Assembly: GCF_016808335.1 (NCBI RefSeq)
Contig: NC_053153.1
Location: 24,910,090 to 24,974,089, forward strand
DNA length: 64,000 nucleotides
Direction of reading: 5' to 3'
Origin: Panicum virgatum
Taxonomy: Eukaryota; Streptophyta; Magnoliopsida; Poales; Poaceae
Part shown: positions 46,525 to 58,539 of the stretch, in pieces
Numbering within the stretch: the stretch's first letter is position 1
Layout of the letters: the number at the start of each line of letters is the position of its first letter
Notes under the pieces: model-generated
What the model saw: the letters and a program-made list of their open reading frames with translations, nothing else
The model's database searches: none
Told to the model about the DNA's origin: nothing
Program-made: the position numbers and the translations under genes

Positions 46525-47488
46525 TGTTGGAAATATGCCCTAGAGGCAATCATATTTCCTTGTATTCATGGTTAATAAAGTGTACCTTGAATATTCATGG
46601 ATGACAACTTGTATTGATTAATGCTTATGTGAAGTATTTGTGAAACTCTATACTTGTATGAATATTCTAAAATGTTCCTAGTTGGAGTTCATGTGAGGAC
46701 ACATATGAATATTAGACTAGCACATGTATTAGTTGATTGACTATGTTTCACAAGTCATAGACATGGGGATGTCAAACTAATAATGTGGGCTCATGTGAGA
46801 CATGAGACTGAACTGACCCAACACGAGATGATGACTTCTCATTACACAATATGTACGCTGTGTCCTAAGACCTGAGATCGTCGTATGTACTCAAGATGTG
46901 AAGTGACTTACTTAGGAGCTATCAAACGCTGCACCGTAACAGGGTAGTCATAAAGGTGGTTTTCGGATCTGTCAAGAAGCATGCTGTGAGACATAGTTTG
47001 TCAAGATGGGATTTGCCCCTCTCTACAAGAGAGATATCTCTGGGCCCCTCGAGTGATTCGGATCAGGAAATGCATGGCCATGCTGGGTTTAAGAGTTAAC
47101 CAAAGATTTCGAATCACAGGATCGAGAAAGAGCGGTTGGCTTGGAGCTAGACCAAATATCGTGAGGCAAAAGGAACAACATGTATATGACATTATGACGG
47201 CTCGTCTGATATGATCTTTGCGTGCGTATAGGAGTTGACATGTCTTGCTAGAGGCCGTTGTCTACTATTGGGCCGAGTAAGAGTACTCGGGCCATGTCTA
47301 TTCGCATGTGAGCTCATAGGGTCACACACTTAAGAGGAAGAAACCTGATAAGGATGAGATCCAAATTAGACTAGGCTTAGGTGCACTAATGGGCCTCTCA
47401 GGCCCAAAGGGGGCACCCAAGGTGGGTCCCAAGAGGAGCCCACCTAAGGGAGCGCCCAGGGGCTATAAAAGCAAGGGGAAAGCTTAGA
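46525..47488 (+). mobile_element. BARE/Angela-type copia LTR fragment
   Basis: Starts TGTTGGAAATATGCCCTAG, the characteristic start of the BARE/WIS/Angela copia LTR group, and runs through a U3-like region to a TATA box (GGCTATAAAAG, about 47461-47471). It stops shortly after. No internal domain or second LTR remains, so it is a relic of an insertion followed by deletion. Confidence 0.65.
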
Positions 47489-48470
47489 TTATATCATGCA
47501 CGGAGATAGCTCTAAAAAAGATAAAAAATTGACAATGATACCAATTGAATGAGTTTATAACCTTGCATACCTTTGGGGGACTTTGTTTACCTTGTATGTA
47601 GCAATTTGAAAGTGACTTGCAACAATTGAAGTCTTTAAAAGATGAGCACTTGGTACACCAAAGATAAGCAAATATATGAGCACATAGCCTATGAACTTTG
47701 ATATGAGCATTTAAGTTCAATAGAGCATGGCTCAATATGCATGGAAGCACAATTTATCTAATCACTCTTATAGAGTTGTTTGTTCACATTGATTGTGAAT
47801 AACATTCTCTTAGAGTATTAACTCCATTGTGACACTACAAAAGATAAACTAGCAAACATGTTAGTCTCAAAATCACAAACTATAGGATGAACTCCCCCTA
47901 AATGTATGCATTTAGTGTTTGAATCACCAAGCAAATATATGCACATTGATTTTGACACAATTGGGAAGTTTGCCCTATAGTTTGTGTTCATGGTACACAT
48001 ATGAAATACATACCTCATGAAGTCCATGTACCATGAAGAGTAACCTTGTGTAACTTTCTACACACTTATCAAACCATGTAGGTTGCTCATGGGTTAGAAT
48101 CATGACACAAGCAACCTACCATATATAACACTAGGAGAAGCAATGCATGCAAACATCCTAGCAAAAGCAATGGAGCTACATGATGCTTGAATTTAAATCT
48201 AGCTACCATTACCTTATGGGGGACTTAGATAACAAATGTCCAAGTTTTGAGCTTAGCTTGTTTTGGCTTGAACCTTCACTTCCACTCGTAAGCTATGCCT
48301 CCAAATCCCCCGAAGTCATTTTTGGGCTTCATGTCTCCTTTGGAACCCACACTATTTGAGGTCTCTTCATATTGGTGATGATGTCCTTGGGCACCCAAAT
48401 AGAGTGGTTCCAACTCCTTTCCTTCTTACCAATCTTGTGAGCAACCACCTTGTCATTGGTCTTCTTTTTT
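47489..48470 (-). other. Residual internal sequence of the copia element
   Basis: AT-rich, with only short frames. Around 48230-48460 the minus strand still shows gag-like residues in broken frames. Nothing else is recognised. Confidence 0.4.
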
Positions 48471-48471
48471 A

Positions 48472-49933
48472 TCACATATGAGTGCTATTGTTTTTGTTCC
48501 TCCGGTTGGGCTTGGTGTAGATGAGAGAACTCTTGATTATGAGTTTCTTCTTGTTCTTCTCATCCGGAAGATTCTTCCTTGGTTGAGGACACTTGTTAGA
48601 CTTGTGGTCCTCTTTGTGGCACTTCGAGCAAGTCACGGTAGACCCCTTCTCAAACTTCTTCACCATGTCTTCACGGTTATCTTGAGAAGGTTGGATATTG
48701 CTCTCTATGCTTTTGCCCTTCAATCTATACAAGTCATTTATGAGCCTTTCCACTTCTTACTTGAGCTCATCATTCTCCTTGGCAATGAGATCATCACATG
48801 ATTCTGCAATAACATTCTCATAGAATTTCTTATTGCAAGGGTTAGAGCATAATTCATCAATTAAATCAACGCAAAAAGTTGAAGCATCTACCATAAAGAT
48901 TGAAATTGCACAATGAATAGTTTACTCCATTTTCAAAGAGTCGTTAGTATCATTAATGCTCTCAAATTTTAATTTGAGCTCTTCATGCTCCTTGCTAAAC
49001 AATTTGAATTTGCACAACAAATTTTCATAATTTGTAGCAAGAGAAGCATTTAGATCATTGAGAGCATTAAAGTTTTTGATTTTCTTTGATTGCTTCTTAA
49101 TGACTTTTTAGTCCTCATGAACTAAGTCAAGAAGTTCATCAATTGAGGGAGAATCGGAGTCATCATCACTTACATCGCTATTCATATCTTTGGCCATAAA
49201 GCAAGTGTTGGATGATGATCCCATGCGAGTGGTGAATTTCTTATTTGATTCATCACTTGAACTTGCACTTGATTCTTCACCACCGCTAACCCATTCACCA
49301 AATATAGCATATGATTCATGCTTTGATTTCTTCTCCTTCTTTTGCTTGTTCTTCTTGAACTTCTTTTCAACCTTCATAAGTTGATGGTGAGGCCCATCTT
49401 TGAGGAAGACCATATACCCTATCGAGTTGATTTCCTTCAAGCATTTGTTCATCTTCTTTACTTGCTTGTAGAGGTTGGGGTGCATTGGCTCTTTATCATC
49501 ACATGAGGAGCTTCTTACATCCTCTTCTTCCTCATCACTTGAGCTATCTTTGATGGCCATCTTTTTCAACTTTTTTGAGTTGTTTACATGCAAGTGCACT
49601 ATGTGTTGGTGAAGAAGATGGCGCCTTTGTCTTGATGTCATTGCGTAGCTCATGGGCCATCACCTTGTTGAGGACTTGATTTGGTGTCATTGTGTTGAGA
49701 TCTTTCTCATATAGAATTGTGGTCACCAAATCATAGTCCGGCCTTCGGAGTGAGTGAAGGATCTTGCGAATGAGTTCTAAATCTTCAATTTGCTTCACAC
49801 CTAACGAATTGATCTCATTCACAAGAGTGTTCAAACATGAGTACATAGATTCGGCATTCTCATCATCAAGTTGCTTAAAACTATTAAACTTATCAATGAG
49901 AACATGATATCTTTTATTTGCAACATCCTCCAT
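48472..49933 (-). pseudogene. Copia gag remnant
   Basis: Three broken frames give, in order, a UBN2-type gag core (49933-49544: RYHVLIDKFNSFKQLDDENA, LIRKILHSLRRPDY), an acidic/lysine-rich linker (49653-49108: SSSDEEEEDVRSSS) and a CCHC knuckle (48753-48472: CSKCHKEDHKSNKC). Frameshifts and stops separate them. The linker and the long LTRs suggest the SIRE/Maximus branch of copia. Confidence 0.85.
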
Positions 49934-50314
49934 GCCCTCATGGTTTTCAATGATAGTCTTTCATAGCTCTTTAGTATTTTCACATGAATAAACACGAATG
50001 AACACATTGTCACTAAGAGAAGACAAGATTATGTATTTTGCGGTGACATCATGTTGCTTCTCTTGTTGACTATTATTTTTTACACCTTCACTCACAACTC
50101 TCCAAATATTTAACCCCGTTGCATGGAGATGGGCTTGCATTAAAATCTTCCATCATTGGAAGCCCGTGCCGTCGAACCGTGGAGCGGGTCTAAAAGGATC
50201 CATCCTTTCCCCCCTAAGAGCTAACTCACTAGACGGTTAAGCCTACCGATCTAATAATCCGGTAAACACAAATTTGCCATTGGAATTGGCTTTCTTTGTG
50301 AGAGAAGTGAGTCC

Positions 50315-50330
50315 CGGCTTTGATACCAAT
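50315..50330 (-). other. Primer-binding site of the copia element
   Basis: On the minus strand TTGGTATCAAAGCC lies beside the inner end of the 5' LTR and matches initiator tRNA-Met. Confidence 0.88.
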
Positions 50331-51803
50331 TGAAAGTGATCGGGTGCTCTAACCTAAGAGGGGGAGGGGGTGAATTAGGTACTATTAAAAACTTAACCTA
50401 TGGCTCCAACTAGTTTGCACAAAACTTAAACTAAATCAAGCTATCTAGATGTGCAACTACGGTTCACCTTAGTGTAAAATCCTCACCACAAAAGAGTTTA
50501 GCAACCTATAGCCAATCCTATCAAGATACTACTCTATGAATGTAAAGGCACAAAGATTGCAATATGAAATACGGAAACTTAAAGAGAGGGATGAAATAAA
50601 GCGAACTCTCGACACGAGGATTTATCCCGTGGTTTGGATTGCCACAAAGGCGCCCCTATATCCACATTGTTGAAGCACTCACGAAGAGTATCGCTTCCCG
50701 ATAATCAAGTCTCTTCCGTGAACACAATCACGGTCACCTTGATCCCGATCTTCACTAAGAGAGATTGCCCACGGAGGAGGGGTCTCCGTCCCCCGCACAA
50801 TATTGTTGACGCCGCTCCACACCAAGCCGGAGGGTCGTTGACTTGCCGGCGAGCCACCAAAACTCCAAAGATGGCCGGCACACCAAGATACAATGTTGAT
50901 TCACTCTAGAACCACTACACAAGAATCTAAACCTTGCTTGATCACTCACTCAATAGCTAACCTAGCACTAACACCCACAAAGTTTGTGCTAAGACTAAGG
51001 ATTTGATCTTTATGCTCTTGGATGGCTTGGAGATGTTCTTGGGTGTGTGTGGGATGTCCAGCAACTCCAGCAAACTCAAAATGGCCGGGGTGAGGCGTAT
51101 ATATAGGCCACCAAATCTTGTAGCTGTTGCTCCAACGGTCAGCAGAAATCAGCATACCATCGGATGAACCGATACCTCTGCATGGGGTGGCGTCGGTTCA
51201 TCCGGTCACTCTCAGACCTGAAGTAGCCGTTGAGCTTCTGACGCACTGTTTGCAACACCATAGGTTTAACCGATGACTGGGTGTCGGTTAAACCGGTCAC
51301 TCACAGCACTCAACTAGCCGTTGGACCTCTTTCTCTCCTGCTGACGTAATTACACCGGTGCTATGCCCCGATGCACCACTGGTTAAACCGGTGCTGAAGA
51401 CTTGGCTCCTGGGCACTTGACATCGTCTCTGGAACATAGTACGTTCAATGCACCGATGCTTGACTTGACACCGTCGGTTCAACCGGTGCTTCACTTCTTT
51501 CTTCACTTGATCTCCAGAGGCGCTCAGTCTTGCACCAATGCCAAGGCGTTGGATCTTCCGACAACCATCGGATGTGCCGATGCTATAGGCATCGGTTCTT
51601 CCGGTGCTACTGATTTCATTAGAACTCGTCCAATTCAGTGTTTCTTTGAGTTCTTTCTTTGTGTTTTGCTTTGCATGTCTTTTTATTTCATCCCTGGGAT
51701 CTAGAAATATTCACTTAACAAAACCATTAGTTTCATTGATTGCGTTGTCATACGATCACCAAAATCACTCGAAATGGCATAAATGGTGCCATGTTCGTTA
51801 CAC
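50331..51803 (-). repeat. 5' LTR of the copia element (1473 bp)
   Basis: TG...CA bounded (TGAAAGTGATCGGG to TTCGTTACA on the + strand), with the full sequence of which 45311-46524 is a partial copy. Confidence 0.92.
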
Positions 51804-51808
51804 CCTCT

Positions 51809-52423
51809 CAGGTGACGACACGTGTTCTCTCCTAGCAGCTGCCCTGCACACCACCGGGCTCCCCTCAATCCTGCCAGTCAGTTTTATTTTCCATCACAGA
51901 CGTTAGATTTTATTGCACCAATCTCAAATTTTGGAAGTTAGGAAAATAACTTTCGAAATTTTTCCGAAAGACAATCTCCGGTGCCTCGGCTGAGAGCAAA
52001 TATTATAGTGGGTGAGAAGCTGGCGAAATCTAATCGGGGGTGAGAGAAAACAGGAGTGGGCGGCTCGCCACATGCCAGCAGAAGCGGGCGAAGAGAGCTG
52101 CTCCCCCAATCTGATCCGTCCACATCATAATGTAGCATTAAATCTTGGTGGGGGCCGTCGCTGCTGCGCGTGACCTGGCGCTCCTCTCGGCCAGCCTGCC
52201 AGCGAAACCACTAACCTTGCTCTAAGGGGCCCAATAGTGTCATTTATGTGGGCCGGTTTGACGACCCGAGGGTCGACCACTCAAGGCCCACGCTGCCGGC
52301 AACAGAAGCTGTGTCCGCTACGGCCACGTCGACACCAGTCTCCTCCATATGTATTTCGCGCCCGGGATGTGTCGACGCGTAACAAAACAAAACGATCTCA
52401 AGGTTGTAGGAGCACAACCAAAG
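51809..52423. other. Upstream region of RING/VWA copy 2
   Basis: Contains a G-box-like ACACGTGT near 51817-51824 but no recognised gene. Presumed promoter and leader of copy 2; transcription start not assigned. Confidence 0.35.
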
Positions 52424-52583
52424 ATGGAGGGCGAGGCGGCCGCCGACCCGTGCGCCATCTGCCTCAGCGACGTCGGCCGCGGCCAGGCCATCTTCAGGGC
52501 CGAGTGCTCCCACGTCTTCCACCACCTTTGCATCTCCGCCAGCGTCGCGTTCGGCCACCGTAACTGCCCGCTCTGCAAACGGC

Positions 52584-52684
52584 CATCCGCCGTCCTCCTC
52601 CTTCCGCGAGGCCATCTCCTTCTCATGGCCCGGTCGTCCGCCGTCCGCCTCCTCCTCCCGCGATGCCGTCTTCTTCTCATGGCC
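52584..52684 (+). repeat. About 51-bp tandem duplication in copy 2
   Basis: Two imperfect copies of a unit starting CCGCCGTCC and ending TTCTCATGGCCCG lie between the RING and VWA codons. The frame change between the two domains lies in this interval. Confidence 0.75.
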
Positions 52685-52997
52685 CGTACGATGACGACGA
52701 ACCGGTGGTGGTGGAGCCGAGCGTCGAGGCGGCGCAGGATGTGGACCCGGCGGCGGACCACGCGGTGGTGGCGCTCAGGACGCACTGCGAGCGCCCGGCC
52801 CTGGCCAGGGGCGCGTCCAGGGGCAGCTTCGAGGTGCTCGTGCACGCTGTGGCACCGGGGGCGGCGGCCGCGGGAGCGCCGCGAACACCGCTCGACCTCG
52901 TGACGGTGATCGACCTCAACGGCAGCATGCGCGGCCAGAAGCTGTGCCTGGTGAAACAGGCCGTCGGGTTCGTCATCGACAACCTCGGTCCGACCGA

Positions 52998-55495
52998 CCG
53001 CCTGTAACACCCCAGGTATTAATCACCTGTAATCAAGATTAATCAAGGGCTTAACTAGTTAATTAGAGACCTAATCCTTCGGGTACAAGTCGAGTCACAA
53101 ATCGACTCAAAACTCGATTTCAAATTCTAGAGCCAGAGGAACCCGGAGACTCCGGGTCTGAAACCGGAAATTCCGGATTTACCCGGATATTCTTCCGGAT
53201 ACTCCGGACCTGTAACTTTATATCTCATGTTTTGGTCCTTTTGCTGTTCCCAAATGTTATAAAACCTTATTCACTCTCTCCCGTGCTCTCTCTCACTCTC
53301 TCCCGTGTTCTCTCACTCTCTCTCGTGCTCTCTCTCACCCAAACCCTAGGGGTTCAAAACCCTCCCTCTACCCTTGATCCAAGGCCCACGGGAGCTTCAC
53401 TTGGGTGGTGGATCATCTATCCCACGTGCTCCATCCCTGGACGGCTTGGATTCGAGCCCTTGGTGCAAGGAAGAGCTCACCCCAAGGTAAATAAGCTAGG
53501 GTTCGGCAAATCCCGTGTTCTAGGGGGGTTTGAATTGACTTCCTCCGATCAATCATCTTCTTAAGGATCAATCTACTAGGGTCTATGTGGGATTCGATTT
53601 TTGTGGATTGGTTTTGCTAGAAATCACGATTTCAGTTTTTGGGGCGAAAAATATTGTCGGGTCCGGAGACTCCGGGTATAAGCCCGGATACTCCGGGTTT
53701 TTGACACTCCGGGCGAAATTCCGGGTATAGCCCCGGAAACTCCGGATTTGGGAATCTGGATATTCCGGATTTAGATCCGGATATTCCGGTTTTGCAGAGT
53801 TATGAACGTCAGGTTGTGTGGTTAGTAGTATTTGTAATCGGTTAAGGTTTATTTCATAGTTTCAAATTATATTGCATACATTCTCATATCATATGCATAC
53901 GTATAGACGCCGCCGCTGAAGGAGTCGTATACGAGGTGGTTGCGGAGCCACAGGAGCCGCAGGGGCAAGCCCCGCAGGAGGAGGTTCGCGGGGAGTCGGC
54001 CCAAGGCCCAACTCACCCCAGTGTTGAGCAGCAGACGCAAGGCAAGCCCCGGTGCACATCCTATTATTTTAAATTATGACACCTATATACGTAACTATTA
54101 CTTGTGCATTAGGTTTAGGAATTGTTTGGAACCCTAGTTGCATGATCCTTAGGATCCCCTGAGTTATACTAGTATGTATAGGACGATAGAAGTGCTATGC
54201 TTAATGGTTTTCCGGTAGAAGACGAGTGATCTCTTGCACTCGCGAGATATAGGATGTTTAGAAGTCGAGTAATTTCCGGTTACTCGCGAGATATGAGATA
54301 TAATTATATTCCAGTACATGAGATGTTGAATTTGATATGAAATAAATGGAGAATTGAGACCGGGCGGGGATGATGATATTAGGTTTGGCAGCAGGACAGG
54401 GTTCCTGTGTGTCTTAGCCCCGCCCGTGTCGATTAAGGACCGGTCGTTGTGGCAGTGCTGATCGGGGATTGAATTGTACTAACCGCATACCGGGAGTAGG
54501 AGGTAGTCGAAACCGGTAAGCCTAGTACTGCTTTGCTTCGAAAGTACAGGACTTCAACTCACCTCCTGGGGTAGTCGAGTAGTCACGGAGAAATGGGGAT
54601 GCATGTTTACTTTTGGTGGTATCACGTTGAGCTCGGCTGACCCTATGATGGTGGGGTGGTCCTGTAGTTCGAGGTGGGGAGGGGAATGGTTGGTGCGTGA
54701 GGTCCGACGGGGCCTATACGTGTCGTGTTGGTTAGGTCCACCTTGCAAGGTTAAATCGGATCGATTCGCCGTGTCTCACGATTATGAGAGCCTTGATCTC
54801 TTTGCTGCATCGTAGCAAAATGTTAGAATGTAAGTTATTTATGTATATATATAATCTTGAACATATTGAGATATTTGGATTGCACCACCATGTTTGCTAT
54901 AGTTGATTCTTGCAAATATTAGATTAGAGTTAATTCCTATATAATCTGAGACTAAAATAATGAAAGTAAGAAATTACTTTAGTTGCTTTTCTGCAAAATA
55001 ATCATCAACCAAATGTCTTTCATGTCTAGGTATGTGGGCTAAGTTATACCCACTGGTCGGGTAAGTCTTGCTGAGTATTAGTTGTTCAGGGTTTGTTGTT
55101 TATCCTATTTCAGGTTTAGGAGCTAACTAGGTGTCATATCGGTGGGCTCGATGTGGCGCCTTGTCTTCACGTCTCGGTAGTCCTCGATTTATTTAGTTTG
55201 TTTTATTTATTCTCTAGTAAAAATGCTCTGTAAGTTAGATTTTATTCCGCTGCTATCTTTTCTATTGTAAATTTTAGATTTAAAGCCGTTTTGTAAAAGC
55301 CTTGATATTATTTACTATTTTTGTAAGTTTTTATCGTGCTGATACCTTCTGCGCTCGCCTTCGTGCGAGACTTCTGGTGTGTTTCGATCGGCCTGTGGGT
55401 TGAAAACAGCATGTCAAATTACACTTAATTAAACTAATGCGCCAAATAATTACACTTAATTAAGTGTTTTAACTCGGCGGGTCTGTCACACCACC
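52998..55495 (+). mobile_element. 2.5-kb solo LTR in copy 2
   Basis: The body 53003-55490 begins TGTAACACCCC and ends GTCTGTCACA. Flanks are CCGCC (52998-53002) and CCACC (55491-55495), a 5-bp duplication with one later substitution. It has no coding domains. It shares with the elements at 5944 and 22002 the termini and the AAGTCTTGCTGAGTATTAG motif, here on the + strand. Clusters of CCGGA-containing units (53140-53215 and 53655-53800) flank a leader-like stretch of CTCTCTC repeats and CCCTAG motifs. Confidence 0.85.
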
Positions 55496-56748
55496 TCAGC
55501 GTCGTCTCCTTCTCGAACGACGCGAACCGCGTGGTCCGGCTCGCGCGCATGACGGCCGACGGGAAGGCCTCGGCGAAGCGCGCCGTGGAGGCCCTCGTCG
55601 CGAGCGGCGGCACAAACATCGGTGAGGGCCTCCGCATGGCCGCCAGGGTGCTCGACGACCGCCGGTACAGGAACACCGTCACCAGCGTCACCAGCCTCAT
55701 CCTTCTCTCCGACGGGCGAGACGGGCACAGACGACACCGGCACGCCGATCTTGTGCCGCCTTCGTTCAGGGGCTCCGGGAACCGGACCGCGCCCATCCAC
55801 ACGTTCGGCTTCGGCACCGACCACGACGCGGCGGCGATGCACACCGTCGCAGAGGAGACGGGCGGCACGTTCTCCTTCGTCGAGAACCGGGCGGCCATCC
55901 AGGACTCGTTCGCGCAGTGCATCGGCGGGCTCCTCTCGGTCGCCATGCAGAGCGTGCGCATCGCCGTGGCGTGCGTGCACCCGGGCGTGCGCGTCCTGGG
56001 TGTCAAGTCCGGCCGCTACAAGAACCGCGTCGACGCCGACCGCCGAGCTGCCTGGGTGGACGTCGGCGAGCTCTACGCGGACGAGGAGAGGCGGTTCCTG
56101 GTGTTCGTGCGCGTGCCGGCAGCTGAGGCTGCGGAGGAGGTCTCCCAACTGATCAAGGTGAGGTGCTCGTACCGGGACGCCGTGAGTGGGTGCTCGGGAT
56201 GCGTTGCCGGAGACGACGCCGCGGTGCTGAGGCCACCCGAAGTCGGCGACGGCGACGCCGAGCTGTCCATGGAAGTGGAGCGGGAGCGCGTCCGCGTGGC
56301 CGCGACGGAGGACATCGCCGCCGCACGGGCGGCCGCGGAGCGCGGCGAGCATGCAGAGGCGGCGCGCATACTCGAGGCCGGGCAGGAGGCCGTGCGGCGG
56401 TCGGCGCCGGGGGTGGCGGGGGACCCGACGTGCGCCGCGCTGGAGGACGAGCTGGGGGACCTCGGCGCCCGCGCGTCGAACAGGAGGGAGTACGCGCAGA
56501 AGGGGCGCGCAGCCATGCTGGCCGGCATGAGCTCGCACAGGCAGCAACGCGACTTGTCGGTGGCACTGCGATCGGCACACTTTGGGCTTCGTGGGGGCCG
56601 CGGCGCAGGCCGAGGGGCACCGCGGCCGTACGAGACTCCGGCGATGCGGAGCATGGTGAAGATCTCGCGGAGCGCGCGCGAGCAGCAGCAACGTACGTCG
56701 TCGCCGGCGCCGCCGGCGAAAAGGGCGCATTTACGGTTTGCAGAATGA

Positions 56749-58001
56749 TCGACTGCTAAACAGACTTGCCAGATTGCAAGCTTGAATGTAAACTTTTACT
56801 ATGTTAGGCTCAAGGAAGCTCTCGTCTTCTCGTCGCTAGATTATTGTGAGTTCGTGAATTACAAGTTTTTTGCTATATATAACTTCGTTTATTACTTTAT
56901 TTTTTCCAGCTAGTTACATGTTTTTTTGCAATATAATTTCTTTTATTACTCGGTTCGGAACATTTCAAAAAAAAGTCTGCAACAAATTAAATAGGACTAT
57001 GCATGCATCTTTGGAGCAAAAAACACAATCGAATAATATTATCTGATTTTTGTACCTAATGTGTACCTTTAAGAAATATATTGTGCTCTAGCTACGGAGT
57101 TAAAATCAATGGATTTCAAATCAGCTACGGTGGGCAGAAATTCGATAGATACACAAAATGCAGCACCAACTGAGTCAAAAATAGTTCTTTACTTTGTGAT
57201 TAGGGTATCATACGGCATTTTAGTTTTTTTTTGATGTGACGTCTAAAATCAATTGAGTGTTTTCAAAAGAAATAAAAGGTCATCCCATAATTCCTTAGGG
57301 TCGTGCTTTTTTTTTTTGAACGAAGGACACTCAACGAGTGTGTTTCAATTGATATAGTAGAATAGTAGAAAAAATACAAGATTATAGGAAAAGAAAAGGA
57401 GATAAGAAAATGCGGAAACAACACCGGCGGGTTAGATTGGGGTATCAATACGCGCCGAGCTCAACTCAACTGAACGCAATTCTGGCTAAATCAGATTGGG
57501 ATATCGACGCAAGCCAAACAACTCAGTCCGGTTGGATTAGGGCCGTACTATGATGAAGTATACCTTTTATTAGGGGATGATTTATAGCTTTATATCTTAC
57601 CTCTTTTTTTATCTTTTTCCGTGTACTTTTACAAGTTTATTTATATATGTGGCATATATGATCATGTGACTTTCAGGTACGTAGTAGACACTTATAGCAT
57701 TTAAGTGCAACACCCTTTTTTATATATAACACAACAACTGTAAACTCTAGGATCCTAGAACAAAAATACTTCGCAAATAATTGATGGTCGGTAGAGAACC
57801 GATTGTTGGTTGTAGGCTTACAAGTGGAAGTGGAGAGCCGTGTTGTAACTTACAACAAAGAGATCAGGAAGTGGCACACTTGGTAGTGGCATGCGATGCG
57901 AAGACTACTTGTAATGACTCAACGACACAACGGTGACAATGCATGGTATATGCGTGTGTTATGATGGCACAATGGTTAACCATGACTAAGTTGAAGATGT
58001 G
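56749..58001. other. Intergenic stretch, no gene seen
   Basis: AT-rich, with poly-T tracts. No supported frame. Confidence 0.4.
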
Positions 58002-58539
58002 TATGGAATTGGAAAAAGTCTATATCACCCCCCTCAACTTTTGGGGTGGACTACATAAACCCCCAACCTATGAAACGGTCTATGTCACCCCTGAACTATT
58101 CAAAATTGGTCAAATTACCCCCCTAAAGCAATTTTGAAAAATCATATTAAATCACAGAAAAATCATAAAATAGAAAATCTAATTGTGTTAGACTCCAAAT
58201 GAGTAGATCTACACAATGAACATATAATATGATATGCTTTAGTATTTTTTTTGCTGTAGTTTTAGATCTATGCTTTTCTTCATACCTGTAAAAAAATATA
58301 TTGAAGTATATCATATTATATATTCACTGTGTAGCTCTACTCATTTGGAGTCCAACACAATTGGATTTTTCATTTTATGATTTTTTTGTTATTTACTATG
58401 ATTTTTCAAAACTGTTTTAGAGGATAATTTGACCGGTTTTGGAAAGTTCAGGGGGTGATATAAACCGTTTCATAAGTTGAGGGTTATGCAGTCCACCCCA
58501 AAAAATTGAGGGGTGATATAGACTTTTTTCTATGGAATT
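58002..58539. mobile_element. Palindromic Mutator-type MITE
   Basis: The body 58011-58530 (520 bp) has arms of more than 200 bp (58011-58240 versus 58310-58530), ends GGAAAAAGTCTATATCACC and the complement GAAAAAAGTCTATATCACC, and an exact 9-bp duplication TATGGAATT on each side (58002-58010, 58531-58539). Nine bases is the classic Mutator duplication. Confidence 0.9.

Larger units (their letters stand above)
45306..51808 (-). mobile_element. Ty1/copia element, gag-only, with exact CCCTC duplication
   Basis: The element spans 45311-51803 and is flanked by CCCTC on both sides (45306-45310 and 51804-51808). It reads on the minus strand: 5' LTR 51803-50331, primer site, gag remnants, then an interrupted 3' LTR beginning at 45311. 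Protease, integrase, RT and RNase H are missing. The inner part of the 3' LTR and its polypurine tract are replaced by a fragment of an unrelated copia LTR on the opposite strand (46525-47488). It separates RING/VWA copies 1 and 2. Confidence 0.9.
52424..56748 (+). pseudogene. RING/VWA family copy 2, split by a solo LTR
   Basis: The ATG at 52424 (MEGEAAADPCAIC) opens a RING-H2 domain with all eight ligands (CAIC...CSHVFHHLC...CPLC). After CPLC the frame must shift by one to enter the linker and VWA domain (from about 52663). The VWA start has DLNGS where the family has DVSGS. At 53003 a 2488-bp LTR interrupts the codon after DR. Coding resumes at 55496 (SVVSFSNDANRV) and runs intact through the rest of VWA, the Vwaint-like region and a basic C-terminus to TGA at 56746-56748. 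The original protein would have resembled WAV3/EDA40-type E3 ligases. Without precise removal of the LTR no complete product is made. Confidence 0.88.

Noticed and set aside
55531..56748. Independent short gene starting inside VWA
   Set aside because: Its residues continue the VWA domain broken at 53002 in the same frame, so it is the 3' half of copy 2 rather than a separate gene.
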